Positions 43,469-52,558 are shown, counted from the first letter of the stretch. The stretch is DNA of 64,000 nucleotides from Herbaspirillum robiniae (GCF_002213415.1 NZ_NJGU01000008.1:62001-126000); one strand, 5' to 3'. The notes: generated by a model from the sequence alone, not told the origin. A program made the numbers and translations.

Positions 43469-44554
43469 TCAGAAGCGCGTCTCGCGCGCGGCGCGCAGGA
43501 AGCTGTCCAGGATGGGCGTGCAGTCCAGCAGATCGGCGCCGCCGGCGCGGTGAAACTCCGGATGCCACTGCAGGCCCATCACGAACGGCGCCTTGCGATA
43601 GCGGATCGCCTCGACGATCTGGTCGGGACCGGACACCGCCTCGATCGACAGGTCGCGCCCGACATCGCGCACCGCCTGGTGGTGGATCGAGTTGACCATG
43701 GCGTTCTCGGTCTTCACCAGCGAGGCCAGCGAGGAGCCCTGCGGGAACTGCAGCGCGTGGTAATTGCTGTCGTACTGGTCGTTGACGTGCGGGATCGCGG
43801 TTGGCACATCGGTGGCGATATCCTGGTACAGCGTTCCGCCGAAGGCCACGTTGATCAGCTGGCAGCCGCGGCAGATGCCCAGCACCGGCTTGCCGGCCTC
43901 GATGAATTCATGCAGCAGCTCCAGCTCGTACATGTCGCGCACGCGGTCGCCGCTCCATTCGGGCCGGGTGGCGGCCTGCGCGTAGCTCTGCGGCGACACG
44001 TCGGCGCCGCCCTGCAGCACCAGGCCGTCCAGATGCTTGGCGTAGTCGCGCAGGCGGATGTTGCTGGGGTGGACCATGCCGTTGGTGTTGACCGTCGGAA
44101 TCATGAACACCAGCACGTCGCGCGACATCACCCATTGCGCAATCGACTCTTCCAGGTATTGCAGGGTCTTGCTGCGCAAGCCCTTGGCGCCGGATTCCGG
44201 GTGGAAGATGCGCGCCGACACGCCGATCTTGAGCGTGCGCTGCATGACGCGGCGCCCGGCCTTGTCGGACAGGGCCCGCAGGCGCGCGGCGAAGAAGCGC
44301 CAGGTCTGCGCCCACGGCGCATCGCCCGCATGGTGCGGCGGCGGAGGCAAAGGGGAATGCGGAGGCGGTTGATGCTGCGCGGCCTGGGCCGCCGGTTGCG
44401 CGCCCGGACCAGGCTGCGGATTTTGGGGTGCCTGCGCGGCGGGCGGGGCCGCAGAGGCGGCGGTCGCGTCGGCGGCAGGGGCGGGAGCGCTGGCTGGCTT
44501 GGCCGGACCGGGCTCCCTGGGCAGGTTGGCTTCGGAATCTTGGATATCGGACAT
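43469..44554 (-). CDS. Class-I glutamine amidotransferase-like hydrolase (PuuD family)
   Basis: 361 aa from ATG 44554. Residues about 20-90 are a Pro/Ala/Gln-rich, probably disordered, extension; the catalytic domain (about 108-355) is peptidase C26 with nucleophile Cys in LGICRGCQ and His/Glu in QWHPE. PuuD hydrolyses gamma-glutamyl-GABA in putrescine breakdown. No other puu genes are adjacent, so the substrate is inferred only. The extension is unusual for the family, and the start could be the internal Met of MQRTLKIGV. Shine-Dalgarno weak. Confidence 0.8.
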   Translation of the reverse strand: MSDIQDSEANLPREPGPAKPASAPAPAADATAASAAPPAAQAPQNPQPGPGAQPAAQAAQHQPPPHSPLPPPPHHAGDAPWAQTWRFFAARLRALSDKAGRRVMQRTLKIGVSARIFHPESGAKGLRSKTLQYLEESIAQWVMSRDVLVFMIPTVNTNGMVHPSNIRLRDYAKHLDGLVLQGGADVSPQSYAQAATRPEWSGDRVRDMYELELLHEFIEAGKPVLGICRGCQLINVAFGGTLYQDIATDVPTAIPHVNDQYDSNYHALQFPQGSSLASLVKTENAMVNSIHHQAVRDVGRDLSIEAVSGPDQIVEAIRYRKAPFVMGLQWHPEFHRAGGADLLDCTPILDSFLRAARETRF

Positions 44555-44878
44555 GGCTGCAATAAGGACGGAATGTGAATAAACTGCGGCGAGTGTCAAT
44601 TGCTGCGGCCTCCATGCACCGAGGGCGCACGGCAGCCGCTGGGTCGGATGAGTATAAGCGCATTGCCCGGCTTTTGATACCCGCAGGAAAATCGGCGGGA
44701 AGGATACGGCGCGCCGGCGAACATCCCTAGCCCCGGCTTGTTTCATCCAAGCGGCGGCGGGCGCTTTCGTGGCACACTCCCCTTCCCTTTATTGGCAGAC
44801 AGCAAACCGGCCGCGCATGTTCCGGCATTTTTCCGTCCTGCCCCACGACAACAAGCGCTTCACCGCCACGACGACCCG
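44555..44878. other. Intergenic region between the PuuD-like gene and kefF
   Basis: 324 bases holding both divergent promoter regions. No clear promoter hexamers, repeats or small genes were identified. Confidence 0.4.
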
Positions 44879-45415
44879 ATGCCCAAGGTACTCATCCTCT
44901 ACGCCCATCCTGCCGCCGAGCTCTCGCGCGCCAACAAGCTGATGATCGAAGCCGCAGCCAGGCTGCCCGGCGTGGTGGTCAACGATCTCTACGAACGCTA
45001 CCCGGACTTCATCATCGACGTCGCGCGCGAGCAGGCGCTGCTGGAAGAAGCCGACCTGGTGGTGATGCAGCACCCCATCCACTGGTACAGCATGCCCGCC
45101 CTGCAGAAGGAATGGGTAGACCTGGTGCTGGCGCGCGGCTGGGCCTTCGGCCATGACGGCAACGCGTTGCGCGGCAAGGGCTTCTGGCTGGTCGCCTCCA
45201 CCGGCGGCGAGCCGGAGGCCTATGCGCCGCAGGGCCGCCACGGCCATCCCTTCGCCGAGTTCCTGCCCCCCTACCAGCAGACCGCGCGCCTGTGCGGCAT
45301 GCGCTGGATCGAGCCGCTGATCCTGCACGGCGCGCACCATGTGACGCCGGTCGATTTCCAGCGCCATGTCGAGCGCTACCTCGACCTGCTGCAGCGCTAC
45401 CCCGGTCACGAATGA
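44879..45415 (+). CDS. kefF: KefF-type quinone reductase (ancillary to KefC)
   Basis: 178 aa, flavodoxin-like NAD(P)H oxidoreductase. N-terminal KVLILYAHPAAELSRANK and QHPIHWYSMPALQKEWVDLVL are family blocks, and ASTGGEPEAY binds flavin. In E. coli KefF activates the potassium efflux channel KefC and reduces electrophilic quinones. kefC starts 46 bp downstream, which supports the assignment. No Shine-Dalgarno is apparent at the chosen ATG. Confidence 0.92.
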   Translation: MPKVLILYAHPAAELSRANKLMIEAAARLPGVVVNDLYERYPDFIIDVAREQALLEEADLVVMQHPIHWYSMPALQKEWVDLVLARGWAFGHDGNALRGKGFWLVASTGGEPEAYAPQGRHGHPFAEFLPPYQQTARLCGMRWIEPLILHGAHHVTPVDFQRHVERYLDLLQRYPGHE

Positions 45416-45461
45416 CCCCGGCCCCCCCACCCGACGACGCCCATTACACAAAGACGCCATC

Positions 45462-47306
45462 ATGGATGAACACCTTCTCATCGCCCTGGTCTACCTGCTC
45501 GCCGCGGTCGCGGCCGTGCCCATCGCCAAGCGCCTGGGACTGGGCGCCGTGCTGGGCTACCTGCTGGCGGGCATCGTCATCGGCCCATGGGGCCTGGGCC
45601 TGATCACCGAGGTCAAGCACATCCTCGAGTTCTCCGAATTCGGCGTGGTGCTGCTGCTGTTCCTGATCGGCCTGGAGCTCGATCCCAAGCGCCTGTGGGC
45701 GCTGCGCCGCTCCATCTTCGGCTGGGGCAGCGCCCAGGTGCTGGCGGTGACGGCCGCGCTGCTGGCCGCCGCCATCGTCGCCGGCGTGCCCTGGCGCATC
45801 GCGGTCATCGCCGCGCTCGGCATGTCGTTATCGTCCACCGCCATCGCGCTGGCCACGCTGGGCGAGCGCAAGCTCACCGCCACGCCGGCCGGATCGGCCG
45901 GCTTCGCGATCCTGCTGTTCCAGGACATCGCCGCCATCCCGATGATGGCCGCCGTGCCGCTCCTGGGCGTGGCCGCCAACCAGGGCAGCGGCCAGGGCTG
46001 GCTGCACGCGGGCCAGGTGGCGCTGGTGATCGCGCTGCTGATCTTCGGTGGCCGCGTGCTGATCCGACCGGTGCTGCGCATCATCGCCAAGACCGACATG
46101 CGCGAGATCTTCACCGCCTTCGCGCTGTTGCTGGTGATCGCGACCTGCCTGCTGATGCAGTCGGTCGGCATGTCGATGGCGCTGGGCACCTTCCTGGCCG
46201 GCGTGCTGCTGGCCGACTCCGAATACCGCCACGCGCTGGAAAGCGACATCGAGCCCTTCAAGGGATTGTTGCTGGGCCTGTTCTTCATCGCCGTGGGCAT
46301 GTCGGTGGATTTCGGCGTGTTCCTCGCCCAGCCCTGGCGCATCCTCGGGCTGGTCGCCGGATTCCTGGCGATCAAGGCGTTCATGATGTGGCTGCTGGGA
46401 CGCTGCTTCGGCATCCCGCGCGGCCAGCAGCTGTTCTTCGCCTTCCTGCTCTCGCAAGGCGGCGAGTTCGCCTTCATCGTCTTCGGCGCCGCGGTCACCG
46501 CCAAGGTGCTCACGCCGGAAGTCTCGTCGATCCTGGTGGTGGTGGTGGCCCTGTCGATGCTGGTCACGCCGCTGCTGCTGCTGGTGCACGACCGCCTGCT
46601 GGTGCGCTGGCTGGAAGGCGGCAACCGCCGCCCCGAAGACAGGATCGAGCCGCAGGACCATGAAGTGATCATCGCCGGCTTCGGCCGCTTCGGCCAGATC
46701 GTCGGCCGCCTGCTGATGGCCAACGGCATCGGCGCCACCGTGCTGGACCACGACCCGGACCAGATCGACTTCCTGCGCAAGTTCGGCTTCAAGGTGTTCT
46801 ACGGCGACGCCACCCGCATCGACCTGCTGCGCACCGCGGGCGCGGCCAAGGCGCGCGTGCTGGTGATCGCCATCGACGACGCCCAGGCCACGCTGGACAT
46901 GGTCGAGAAGGTGAAGGAGGAATTCCCGCACCTGCAGATCGCCGCCCGCGCGCGCAACGTCACGCACTATTACGACCTGCTGGACCGCGGCGTCACCGTG
47001 CTGGAGCGCGAGACCTTCGAGAGCGCGCTGCAAATGGGCCGCCAGGTGCTGCAGCAGCTGGACTTCGGCGCCTACCGCGCGCGCCAGGCGGCGATGAAGT
47101 TCCGCGCCCACAACCTCAAGACCCTGTTCGAGCTCTACCCGCATTACAAGGACCAGCAGCAGATGGTGTCGATGGCGGTGCAGGCGCGCGAGGAACTGCA
47201 GGCCATGTTCGCCGGCGACCGCGCGGCGATGGAGCGTGAACACAACCACGACCACTGGCGCGGCGAACCGGCGCCGCAGGACAAGCCGCCGGCGGGCCAG
47301 GGCTGA
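45462..47306 (+). CDS. kefC: Glutathione-gated K+ efflux antiporter KefC
   Basis: 614 aa. About twelve membrane helices (residues 5-380, CPA2/Na-H exchanger fold, with FGVVLLLFLIGLELDP and LSQGGEFAFI), then a cytoplasmic RCK_N/KTN domain (about 400-520) with GFGRFGQIVGRLL, and a C-terminal Ala/Arg-rich tail. Glutathione adducts open it, acidifying the cytoplasm and protecting against electrophiles. Pairs with kefF upstream. Confidence 0.95.
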   Translation: MDEHLLIALVYLLAAVAAVPIAKRLGLGAVLGYLLAGIVIGPWGLGLITEVKHILEFSEFGVVLLLFLIGLELDPKRLWALRRSIFGWGSAQVLAVTAALLAAAIVAGVPWRIAVIAALGMSLSSTAIALATLGERKLTATPAGSAGFAILLFQDIAAIPMMAAVPLLGVAANQGSGQGWLHAGQVALVIALLIFGGRVLIRPVLRIIAKTDMREIFTAFALLLVIATCLLMQSVGMSMALGTFLAGVLLADSEYRHALESDIEPFKGLLLGLFFIAVGMSVDFGVFLAQPWRILGLVAGFLAIKAFMMWLLGRCFGIPRGQQLFFAFLLSQGGEFAFIVFGAAVTAKVLTPEVSSILVVVVALSMLVTPLLLLVHDRLLVRWLEGGNRRPEDRIEPQDHEVIIAGFGRFGQIVGRLLMANGIGATVLDHDPDQIDFLRKFGFKVFYGDATRIDLLRTAGAAKARVLVIAIDDAQATLDMVEKVKEEFPHLQIAARARNVTHYYDLLDRGVTVLERETFESALQMGRQVLQQLDFGAYRARQAAMKFRAHNLKTLFELYPHYKDQQQMVSMAVQAREELQAMFAGDRAAMEREHNHDHWRGEPAPQDKPPAGQG

Positions 47307-47319
47307 TCGCGCCGCCCAT

Positions 47320-47353
47320 AAAAAAGGCCGGACACGCTTGCGCATGCCCGGCC
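47320..47353 (-). terminator. Terminator downstream of the DegQ-type protease gene
   Basis: On the minus strand GGCCGG and CCGGCC enclose a 16-nt interior and are followed by six T. It is about 110 bp after the protease stop, past a simple-sequence tract. Confidence 0.75.
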
Positions 47354-47464
47354 AGTCCCTCACTGCTTACCACGTACTACTCACACTACTGCTACTGCGC
47401 ACTACCCCACTGACTGCTTGCTCATTGCTCACTGCTACTGCTACCGGTACTACCCACTGCAAAA
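47354..47464. repeat. Degenerate ACT/CTG-rich simple sequence
   Basis: About 100 bp made mostly of short overlapping units such as CACTGCT, CACTAC, TACTGCTAC and CTCACTGCTACTGCTACC. It forms the 3' untranslated part of the protease transcript. The low purine content of the plus strand contrasts with flanking genes. Confidence 0.7.
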
Positions 47465-48946
47465 TCAGTTCAGCGTCAGCGGCACGAAGATCTTTTCGTC
47501 GCCGCGCTCCACCAGCAGCGCCACGCTCTTGCCGGCCTGGCCGGCCAGCTTGCGCAGCTGCTCCACCGACGACACCGGCGTGCCGTTGAGCGCCAGGATC
47601 ACGTCGCCGCTCTGGATGCCCGCCACCGCCGCGGGGCCGTTGACGTCTTCCACCAGCAGGCCGTTCTGGCCGCCCAGCTGCTTTTGCTCATCCTTGTCCA
47701 GCGGACGCACCGCCAAGCCCAGGCGGCCCTGATTCTCGGCCTTGTTGGCCGGCGCATCGTTCTTGGCCTGCTTCATTTCGCCCACGGTCACGTTGATGGT
47801 GCGAACCTTACCGCCGCGCATCACCTCGACCGGCTTGGACGTGCCGGGCGCGGTATCGGCCACCAGCGTGGGCAGGTCCACCGAATGGTCGATCGCATGG
47901 CCGTTGAAGCTGAGGATCACGTCTCCGGCCTGCAGGCCCGCCTTGTCGGCCGGGCTGCCCTTCTCGACCGAGGACACCAACGCGCCCTGCGCATTCTTCA
48001 GTCCGAAGGATTCGGACAAGGCCTGGTTCAGGTCCTGCACCGACACGCCCAGCCGGCCGCGCGTCACCTTGCCGTGCTGCGCCAGCTGCTGCTCCACCTT
48101 CATCGCCACGTCGATCGGGATGGCGAACGACAGGCCCTGGTAACCGCCGGTCTGGCTGTAGATCTGGGAGTTGATGCCGATCACCTCGCCGCGCAGGTTG
48201 AACAGCGGCCCGCCCGAGTTGCCCGGGTTCACCGCGACGTCCGTCTGCAGGAAGGGCACGTAATTGTCGTCCGGCAGGCTGCGCGACTTGGCGCTGACGA
48301 TGCCGGCGGTGGCGGTATTGTCGAAACCGTAGGGAGAGCCGATGGCCAGCACCGGTTCGCCGACCAGCACCCGCGACGGATCGCCGATCTGCACCGTCGG
48401 CAGGTTCTTGGCATCGATGCGGATCACGGCGATGTCGCTCTGCTTGTCCACGCCCAGCACCTTGGCCTTGAACTCGCGGCGATCGGTCAGCTTGACCACC
48501 ACTTCCTGCGCGCCGTCGACCACGTGGGCGTTGGTCAGGATCAGGCCGTCCTGCGAGATGATGAAGCCGGAACCCAGGCCGTGCATCACGCGCGGCTGGC
48601 GCGGCATCTGCAGTTGCGGGCCGAAGCGCTTGAAGAACTGCGCCATCGGATCGTCAGAGTCGTCGTCATCGTCGTCGGCCACTTTCTTGGCACGGCCGGT
48701 GACGCTGATGTTCACCACCGCGGGGCCGGCGCGCTGCACGATGCCCGAGAAGTCGGTCGCTGCCGCGACCACCGGTCCGGCCGGGGCCGCGGGCGCGGCA
48801 TTGGAGGCCACCAGCGGGGTGTTGATCGCGGCCGCATGCGCGGACGGCAGGTCGGCGCCGCGAAAATAGACGTAGCTGCCGCCGACGACGGCGGCGATCA
48901 TCACAGCCAAGGTGTTGCGAACGAAGACGATGCGACGGCTCATCAT
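47465..48946 (-). CDS. Do-family periplasmic serine protease (DegQ/DegP/MucD type)
   Basis: 493 aa; two adjacent ATG codons at 48946 and 48943, AAGGAG just upstream. N-terminal signal or anchor (about 10-28), then the trypsin-like domain with His in TNAHVVDG, Asp in KQSDIAVI and Ser in NPGNSGGPL, then two PDZ domains (about 275-365 and 390-490). An acidic insert DDDDDDSDD lies near residues 90-98, before the conserved RFGPQ segment. Degrades misfolded envelope proteins. Its promoter region carries three TTAA-type half-sites that suit the adjacent PmrA/QseB-like regulator. Confidence 0.93.
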   Translation of the reverse strand: MMSRRIVFVRNTLAVMIAAVVGGSYVYFRGADLPSAHAAAINTPLVASNAAPAAPAGPVVAAATDFSGIVQRAGPAVVNISVTGRAKKVADDDDDDSDDPMAQFFKRFGPQLQMPRQPRVMHGLGSGFIISQDGLILTNAHVVDGAQEVVVKLTDRREFKAKVLGVDKQSDIAVIRIDAKNLPTVQIGDPSRVLVGEPVLAIGSPYGFDNTATAGIVSAKSRSLPDDNYVPFLQTDVAVNPGNSGGPLFNLRGEVIGINSQIYSQTGGYQGLSFAIPIDVAMKVEQQLAQHGKVTRGRLGVSVQDLNQALSESFGLKNAQGALVSSVEKGSPADKAGLQAGDVILSFNGHAIDHSVDLPTLVADTAPGTSKPVEVMRGGKVRTINVTVGEMKQAKNDAPANKAENQGRLGLAVRPLDKDEQKQLGGQNGLLVEDVNGPAAVAGIQSGDVILALNGTPVSSVEQLRKLAGQAGKSVALLVERGDEKIFVPLTLN

Positions 48947-49032
48947 GCACTCCTTTTCTTCTCAGAGAAATGTCGGTGGCAAAGCGGCCGGCCTGCTTGC
49001 GTGTGCCGGGGTGCTCTGCCGTTGGAGTGAAG

Positions 49033-49063
49033 ATTAAGACGCGAAAATTAAGACAGACTTAAG
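49033..49063 (-). promoter_or_regulatory. PmrA/QseB-type box upstream of the protease gene
   Basis: Reading the minus strand: CTTAAG-N5-CTTAAT-N8-CTTAAT. The first two half-sites match YTTAAK-N5-YTTAAK, the direct-repeat consensus of PmrA/BasR response regulators. It lies 87-117 bp before the protease start and downstream of the kinase gene of a PmrA/QseB-like system. Confidence 0.65.
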
Positions 49064-49176
49064 GCAGGAAACAGAAGTGGAAGGCGCGAGTGACGCGGGG
49101 CTCCGGCCTTCGCGGGACGACAGATAGCGGGTAGTCAGACTTGCGGAAGCCCGATCCCCGGGCCGGGCGGCCAAGC

Positions 49177-50505
49177 CTATCCCGCCAGGGCAAAAACGAC
49201 CCGCGCCTGCAAGCCGTTGCCGGTGTTCTTCAGCTCCACCGGCACCCGGTGCAGATCGGCGATCTGCTTGACGATGGCCAACCCCAGCCCACTGCCGAAC
49301 GCGGCGCGGCCGGCGTTCTGCTCCTGCGGGCGACGGGCGCGATAGAAGCGGTCGAACACGCGCGGCATCTCGCTCTCGGCGATGCCGGGGCCGCTGTCCT
49401 GGATCACCACCGTGCAGCGACCGGCGATGGAGGTGTCGAAGGACACATCCACCACGCCGCCCGCCGGTGTGTAACGCAAAGCGTTGTCGACCAGGTTGTT
49501 GAACAGGATGCGCAAGGCGTCGACATTGCCGCTCACCTGCAGCGGCCGCGCGTCGTCGTCGCCGGACAGGCCGAGGTCGATGCCGCCGTGTTCGGCCACA
49601 GAAGACAGGTCGCCCACCACGCCGCCCAGCAGCTCGCGCAGGTCGACCGGGGAAAACTTCATGGCGTCCGGTTCCTGGCGCGCCAGCGTCAACAACTGGT
49701 GCACCAGATGAGTGGCGCGCTCCAGCCCGTTCTTCAGGTCGGCGAAAGCAGCGCGGCGTTCTTCCTCGTCGGTAGCGCGTTCGGCCAGCTGCGCCTGCAG
49801 CCGCAGCGCGGTCAGCGGCGTGCGCAGCTCGTGCGCGGCATCGGCGACGAAGGCGCGCTGCGCTTCGGTGGAATGCTTCAGGCGCGCCAGCAGGTCGTTC
49901 ATCGCGTGGGTCAGCGGCTGGATCTCCTGCGGCATGCCGACGTCGGCCAGCGGCTGCAGCGAGTTCATGTCGCGCGCGCCGACCTCGGCCGCCGCGCGCC
50001 GCACCGGCGCCAGCCCGCGGCTCACCGCCAGCCACGCCAGCACGCCGATCAGCGGGAACAGCAGCAGCATCGGCGCCACCGTCTTGACCGCCATCTGCGC
50101 CGCGATCTCGTCGCGCGCGCTCTGCGGCTGCGCCACCTGCACCACGGTGTTGCCGATCTGCGCGCTGTAGACGCGCCACATGCCGTTGGGCCCGCGCACG
50201 TTGGCAAAGCCCAGTTCAGCCTGGCGCGGCATGGCGCTGCGCGCGTGCGAGTGATAGATGACGGTGCCGCGGCTGTCCCAGATCTGCATCATGATCTCGT
50301 CTTCCAGCTCCGGCAGCTGCTGGCCGGGCGAGATCGGCGAGAAGGCCTGGCGCGGCAGCGAGGCCGCGATCTGGCGCATCTGGTAGTCGAAGATCTGGTT
50401 GGCTTCGCCGCGCGCCTGGAAGTACAGCCCGGCGCCGGCGATCACGATGATGGTGAACAGGCCCAGGCCCAGCCACAGCAGCAGCTTGTTGCGCACCGAA
50501 TTCAT
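49177..50505 (-). CDS. Sensor histidine kinase, QseC/PmrB type
   Basis: 442 aa. Membrane helices at about 7-29 and 143-163 enclose a periplasmic sensor of about 113 residues; then HAMP, HisKA with His225 in DAAHELRTPL, and HATPase_c (NLVDNALRYTP, DSGPGI, GSGLGLAIVKQI). The start overlaps the response-regulator stop (ATGA). Signal is unknown; QseC and PmrB relatives sense cations, pH, catechols or iron. Autophosphorylates and passes phosphate to the regulator upstream. Confidence 0.93.
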   Translation of the reverse strand: MNSVRNKLLLWLGLGLFTIIVIAGAGLYFQARGEANQIFDYQMRQIAASLPRQAFSPISPGQQLPELEDEIMMQIWDSRGTVIYHSHARSAMPRQAELGFANVRGPNGMWRVYSAQIGNTVVQVAQPQSARDEIAAQMAVKTVAPMLLLFPLIGVLAWLAVSRGLAPVRRAAAEVGARDMNSLQPLADVGMPQEIQPLTHAMNDLLARLKHSTEAQRAFVADAAHELRTPLTALRLQAQLAERATDEEERRAAFADLKNGLERATHLVHQLLTLARQEPDAMKFSPVDLRELLGGVVGDLSSVAEHGGIDLGLSGDDDARPLQVSGNVDALRILFNNLVDNALRYTPAGGVVDVSFDTSIAGRCTVVIQDSGPGIAESEMPRVFDRFYRARRPQEQNAGRAAFGSGLGLAIVKQIADLHRVPVELKNTGNGLQARVVFALAG

Positions 50506-51158
50506 GCCGGCACCAGGTAGCCGACGCCGCGCACGTTCTTGATGAAGTCGCTGCCGACCTTCTTGCGCAAGGCGTGGATGTGGACTTCGACAGCGTTGCT
50601 CTCGATGCTGTCGTCCCAGCCGTAGAGCTTTTCTTCCAGCTGCGCGCGCGAGAGCACCACGCCGGGACGATCCATGAAAGCATGCAGCAAAGTGAATTCA
50701 CGTGCCGACAGATTGACCGGTTTGCCAGCCACGGTGACTTCATGGGTGGCCGGGTTCAGGATCACTTCACGCACCTGCACCAGGCTGTCGGCGCGGCCGG
50801 ACTGGCGGCGCAGCAGGGCGCGCATGCGGGCCGAGAGTTCTTCCAGGTCGAAGGGCTTGATCAGGTAATCGTCGGCGCCGGCATCGAGCCCGGCCACGCG
50901 GTCGGCCACGGCGTCGCGCGCGGTGGTGATCAGCACCGGGATGCCGTTGCCGCGCTCGCGCATGGTCCGGAGCACCGCCAGGCCGTCCTTCTGCGGCAAC
51001 CCGAGGTCCAGCAGCAGCATGGCGTAGTCCTCGTTGCGCAGGGCGGCGTCGGCCGACTTGCCGTCCTGCACCCAGTCGATGGCGAAGCCGTCCTGGCGCA
51101 AACCCTTGCGCACCGCCTCGCCTACCATGGGATCGTCTTCCACCAGCAATATGCGCAT
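50502..51158 (-). CDS. OmpR-family response regulator, QseB/PmrA type
   Basis: 218 aa. Receiver domain with acidic pocket EDD (residues 7-9), phospho-acceptor Asp51 in LLDLGLPQKDG and Lys in YLIKPFD, then a winged-helix DNA-binding domain (about 125-218) with VEVHIHALRKKVG. Very like QseB/PmrA/BasR, which bind TTAA-type direct repeats. Such repeats occur in front of the protease gene nearby, and none was seen right in front of this gene. Co-transcribed with the kinase. Confidence 0.94.
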   Translation of the reverse strand: MRILLVEDDPMVGEAVRKGLRQDGFAIDWVQDGKSADAALRNEDYAMLLLDLGLPQKDGLAVLRTMRERGNGIPVLITTARDAVADRVAGLDAGADDYLIKPFDLEELSARMRALLRRQSGRADSLVQVREVILNPATHEVTVAGKPVNLSAREFTLLHAFMDRPGVVLSRAQLEEKLYGWDDSIESNAVEVHIHALRKKVGSDFIKNVRGVGYLVPA

Positions 51159-51170
51159 AGTCGTCTTGCC

Positions 51171-51365
51171 CTAGAGAATCTTCGCCAGGAGGAACACCAC
51201 CGTCGACAGCAGGATGGTGGAGGCGAACGGCAACGAGAAATTGCGGCCGAACAGGCGAAAACGCAAGTCCCCCGGCAGGCGGCCGATGCCCAGTTTTTCC
51301 AGCCACGGCAGCAGCGTGGAAAACACGATCACAGCCAGAAAGATGACCAGCACCCAACGTATCAT
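51171..51365 (-). CDS. DUF2905 small membrane protein
   Basis: 64 aa with two hydrophobic segments (about 3-20 and 45-62) flanking the family motif LPWLEKLGIGRLPGDLRF. Function unknown. It lies 12 bp upstream of the response regulator and 10 bp downstream of the MidA-like gene, so all four minus-strand genes probably form one operon. Confidence 0.9.
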   Translation of the reverse strand: MIRWVLVIFLAVIVFSTLLPWLEKLGIGRLPGDLRFRLFGRNFSLPFASTILLSTVVFLLAKIL

Positions 51366-51375
51366 GCGTGCGCCC

Positions 51376-52536
51376 TCACAGCCTGTGCGTGCGGTCGTGG
51401 CGCAGCATGCGCTGTGGCCACTCGACGTTCTTGCCGATGACCAGCACCTTGAACAGCTCGCCCATCTCGGCCGGCGAAATCAGCTTTTGCATGGCGTTGG
51501 CCTGCGGCAGGTATTGCAGGCTCGCCTCGGGCGAGGTGCGCAGCAGCAGTTCGCCAATGCCGGCGTTGAGCAGGAAGGCGCCCTGGCTGGTGTAGGCCAT
51601 CACTTCCGCGCCCTCTTCCACCGCGGCGATCGCCATGGCGGTGAAGTCGACGTGGGCGGTGATGTCTTGCAGGCCCGGCCAGTAGAACGGATCGTCGTGG
51701 GCGTGATGACGGTAGTGGCACATCAGCGTGCCGGCCGAGCGATCGTGCAAATAATATTCGGCCGCCGGAAAACCGTAATCCGGCAGGATCGCCGCCGCCC
51801 CGGCTCCGCTTGCGACCATGCGCGCCAGCGTGCGCATGAAGCCGATGGCCACCGGCGCCAGTTCGGTCAGGTAGCCGTCCGGCAGCTCATCGGCGTCCGG
51901 AATCTGCGCCACCGGCAGGTCGGCCACCGCGCGATCCTCGAAGCGGAAGCTGCCGGCGGCATCCAGCGCCACACCGCGCTCCAGCCAGCCCTGCGCCGAC
52001 TTCACGGCCAGGCGCACCGGCATCGCGTCCAGCACCTCGTTGCCGACCACCACGCCGGAGAATGTCTCGGGCAAGGCGTCCAGCCATTCGACCAGCGCGG
52101 CGAACTCGCCCAGGGTTTCCTGCTGGCGCGCGCGCAGCTGGGACGATATTTCCACGATGAAATATTTCTCGGGCAGCCGGCCGCGCGCCTTCAGTTCGGC
52201 GAGGATATCGAAGGCCAGTTTGCCGGTGCCAGCCCCGAATTCGAGGAAGACGTTGGCAAGCGATTCACTTTCACTGATCAGTTCTGTCGCCAAATGCGCC
52301 AAAGTCGCGCCAAACAGGGGCGAAATTTCCGGCGCGGTTGTAAAATCACCGTCTTTGCCCAATTTGGCCGAACCGCCGCTGTAATAGCCGACTTGCGGCG
52401 CATACAGCGCCAGCTCCATGTAACGTTCGAAGGAAATCCAGCCCCCCGCCGCGGCAATCTCGCCGGCGATCAGCTGTTTCAGGGAGTGCGAGGCGGCCTG
52501 TGCGTCGGCGCCCGGTTCAGGTAGTTGCAGTTGCAT
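51376..52536 (-). CDS. SAM-dependent methyltransferase, MidA/NDUFAF7 family
   Basis: 386 aa from the ATG at 52536. DUF185/Methyltransf_28 family. Family blocks: FERYMELALYAPQVGYYSGG near the N-terminus, FTTAPEISPLFG, the SAM-binding FLEFGAGTGKLAFDIL and GNEVLDAMPVRL. Mitochondrial NDUFAF7 methylates an arginine of complex I; bacterial targets are unsettled. Its start region is shared with the divergent reductase gene: only 22 bp separate the two ATGs. Confidence 0.9.
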   Translation of the reverse strand: MQLQLPEPGADAQAASHSLKQLIAGEIAAAGGWISFERYMELALYAPQVGYYSGGSAKLGKDGDFTTAPEISPLFGATLAHLATELISESESLANVFLEFGAGTGKLAFDILAELKARGRLPEKYFIVEISSQLRARQQETLGEFAALVEWLDALPETFSGVVVGNEVLDAMPVRLAVKSAQGWLERGVALDAAGSFRFEDRAVADLPVAQIPDADELPDGYLTELAPVAIGFMRTLARMVASGAGAAAILPDYGFPAAEYYLHDRSAGTLMCHYRHHAHDDPFYWPGLQDITAHVDFTAMAIAAVEEGAEVMAYTSQGAFLLNAGIGELLLRTSPEASLQYLPQANAMQKLISPAEMGELFKVLVIGKNVEWPQRMLRHDRTHRL

Positions 52537-52558
52537 GGGCGCTATTGTATTTGAACTT

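Noticed and set aside
44766-44784. Sigma54-like TGGCAC before kefF
   Set aside because: The matching TTGC-type -12 element is missing at the required spacing.
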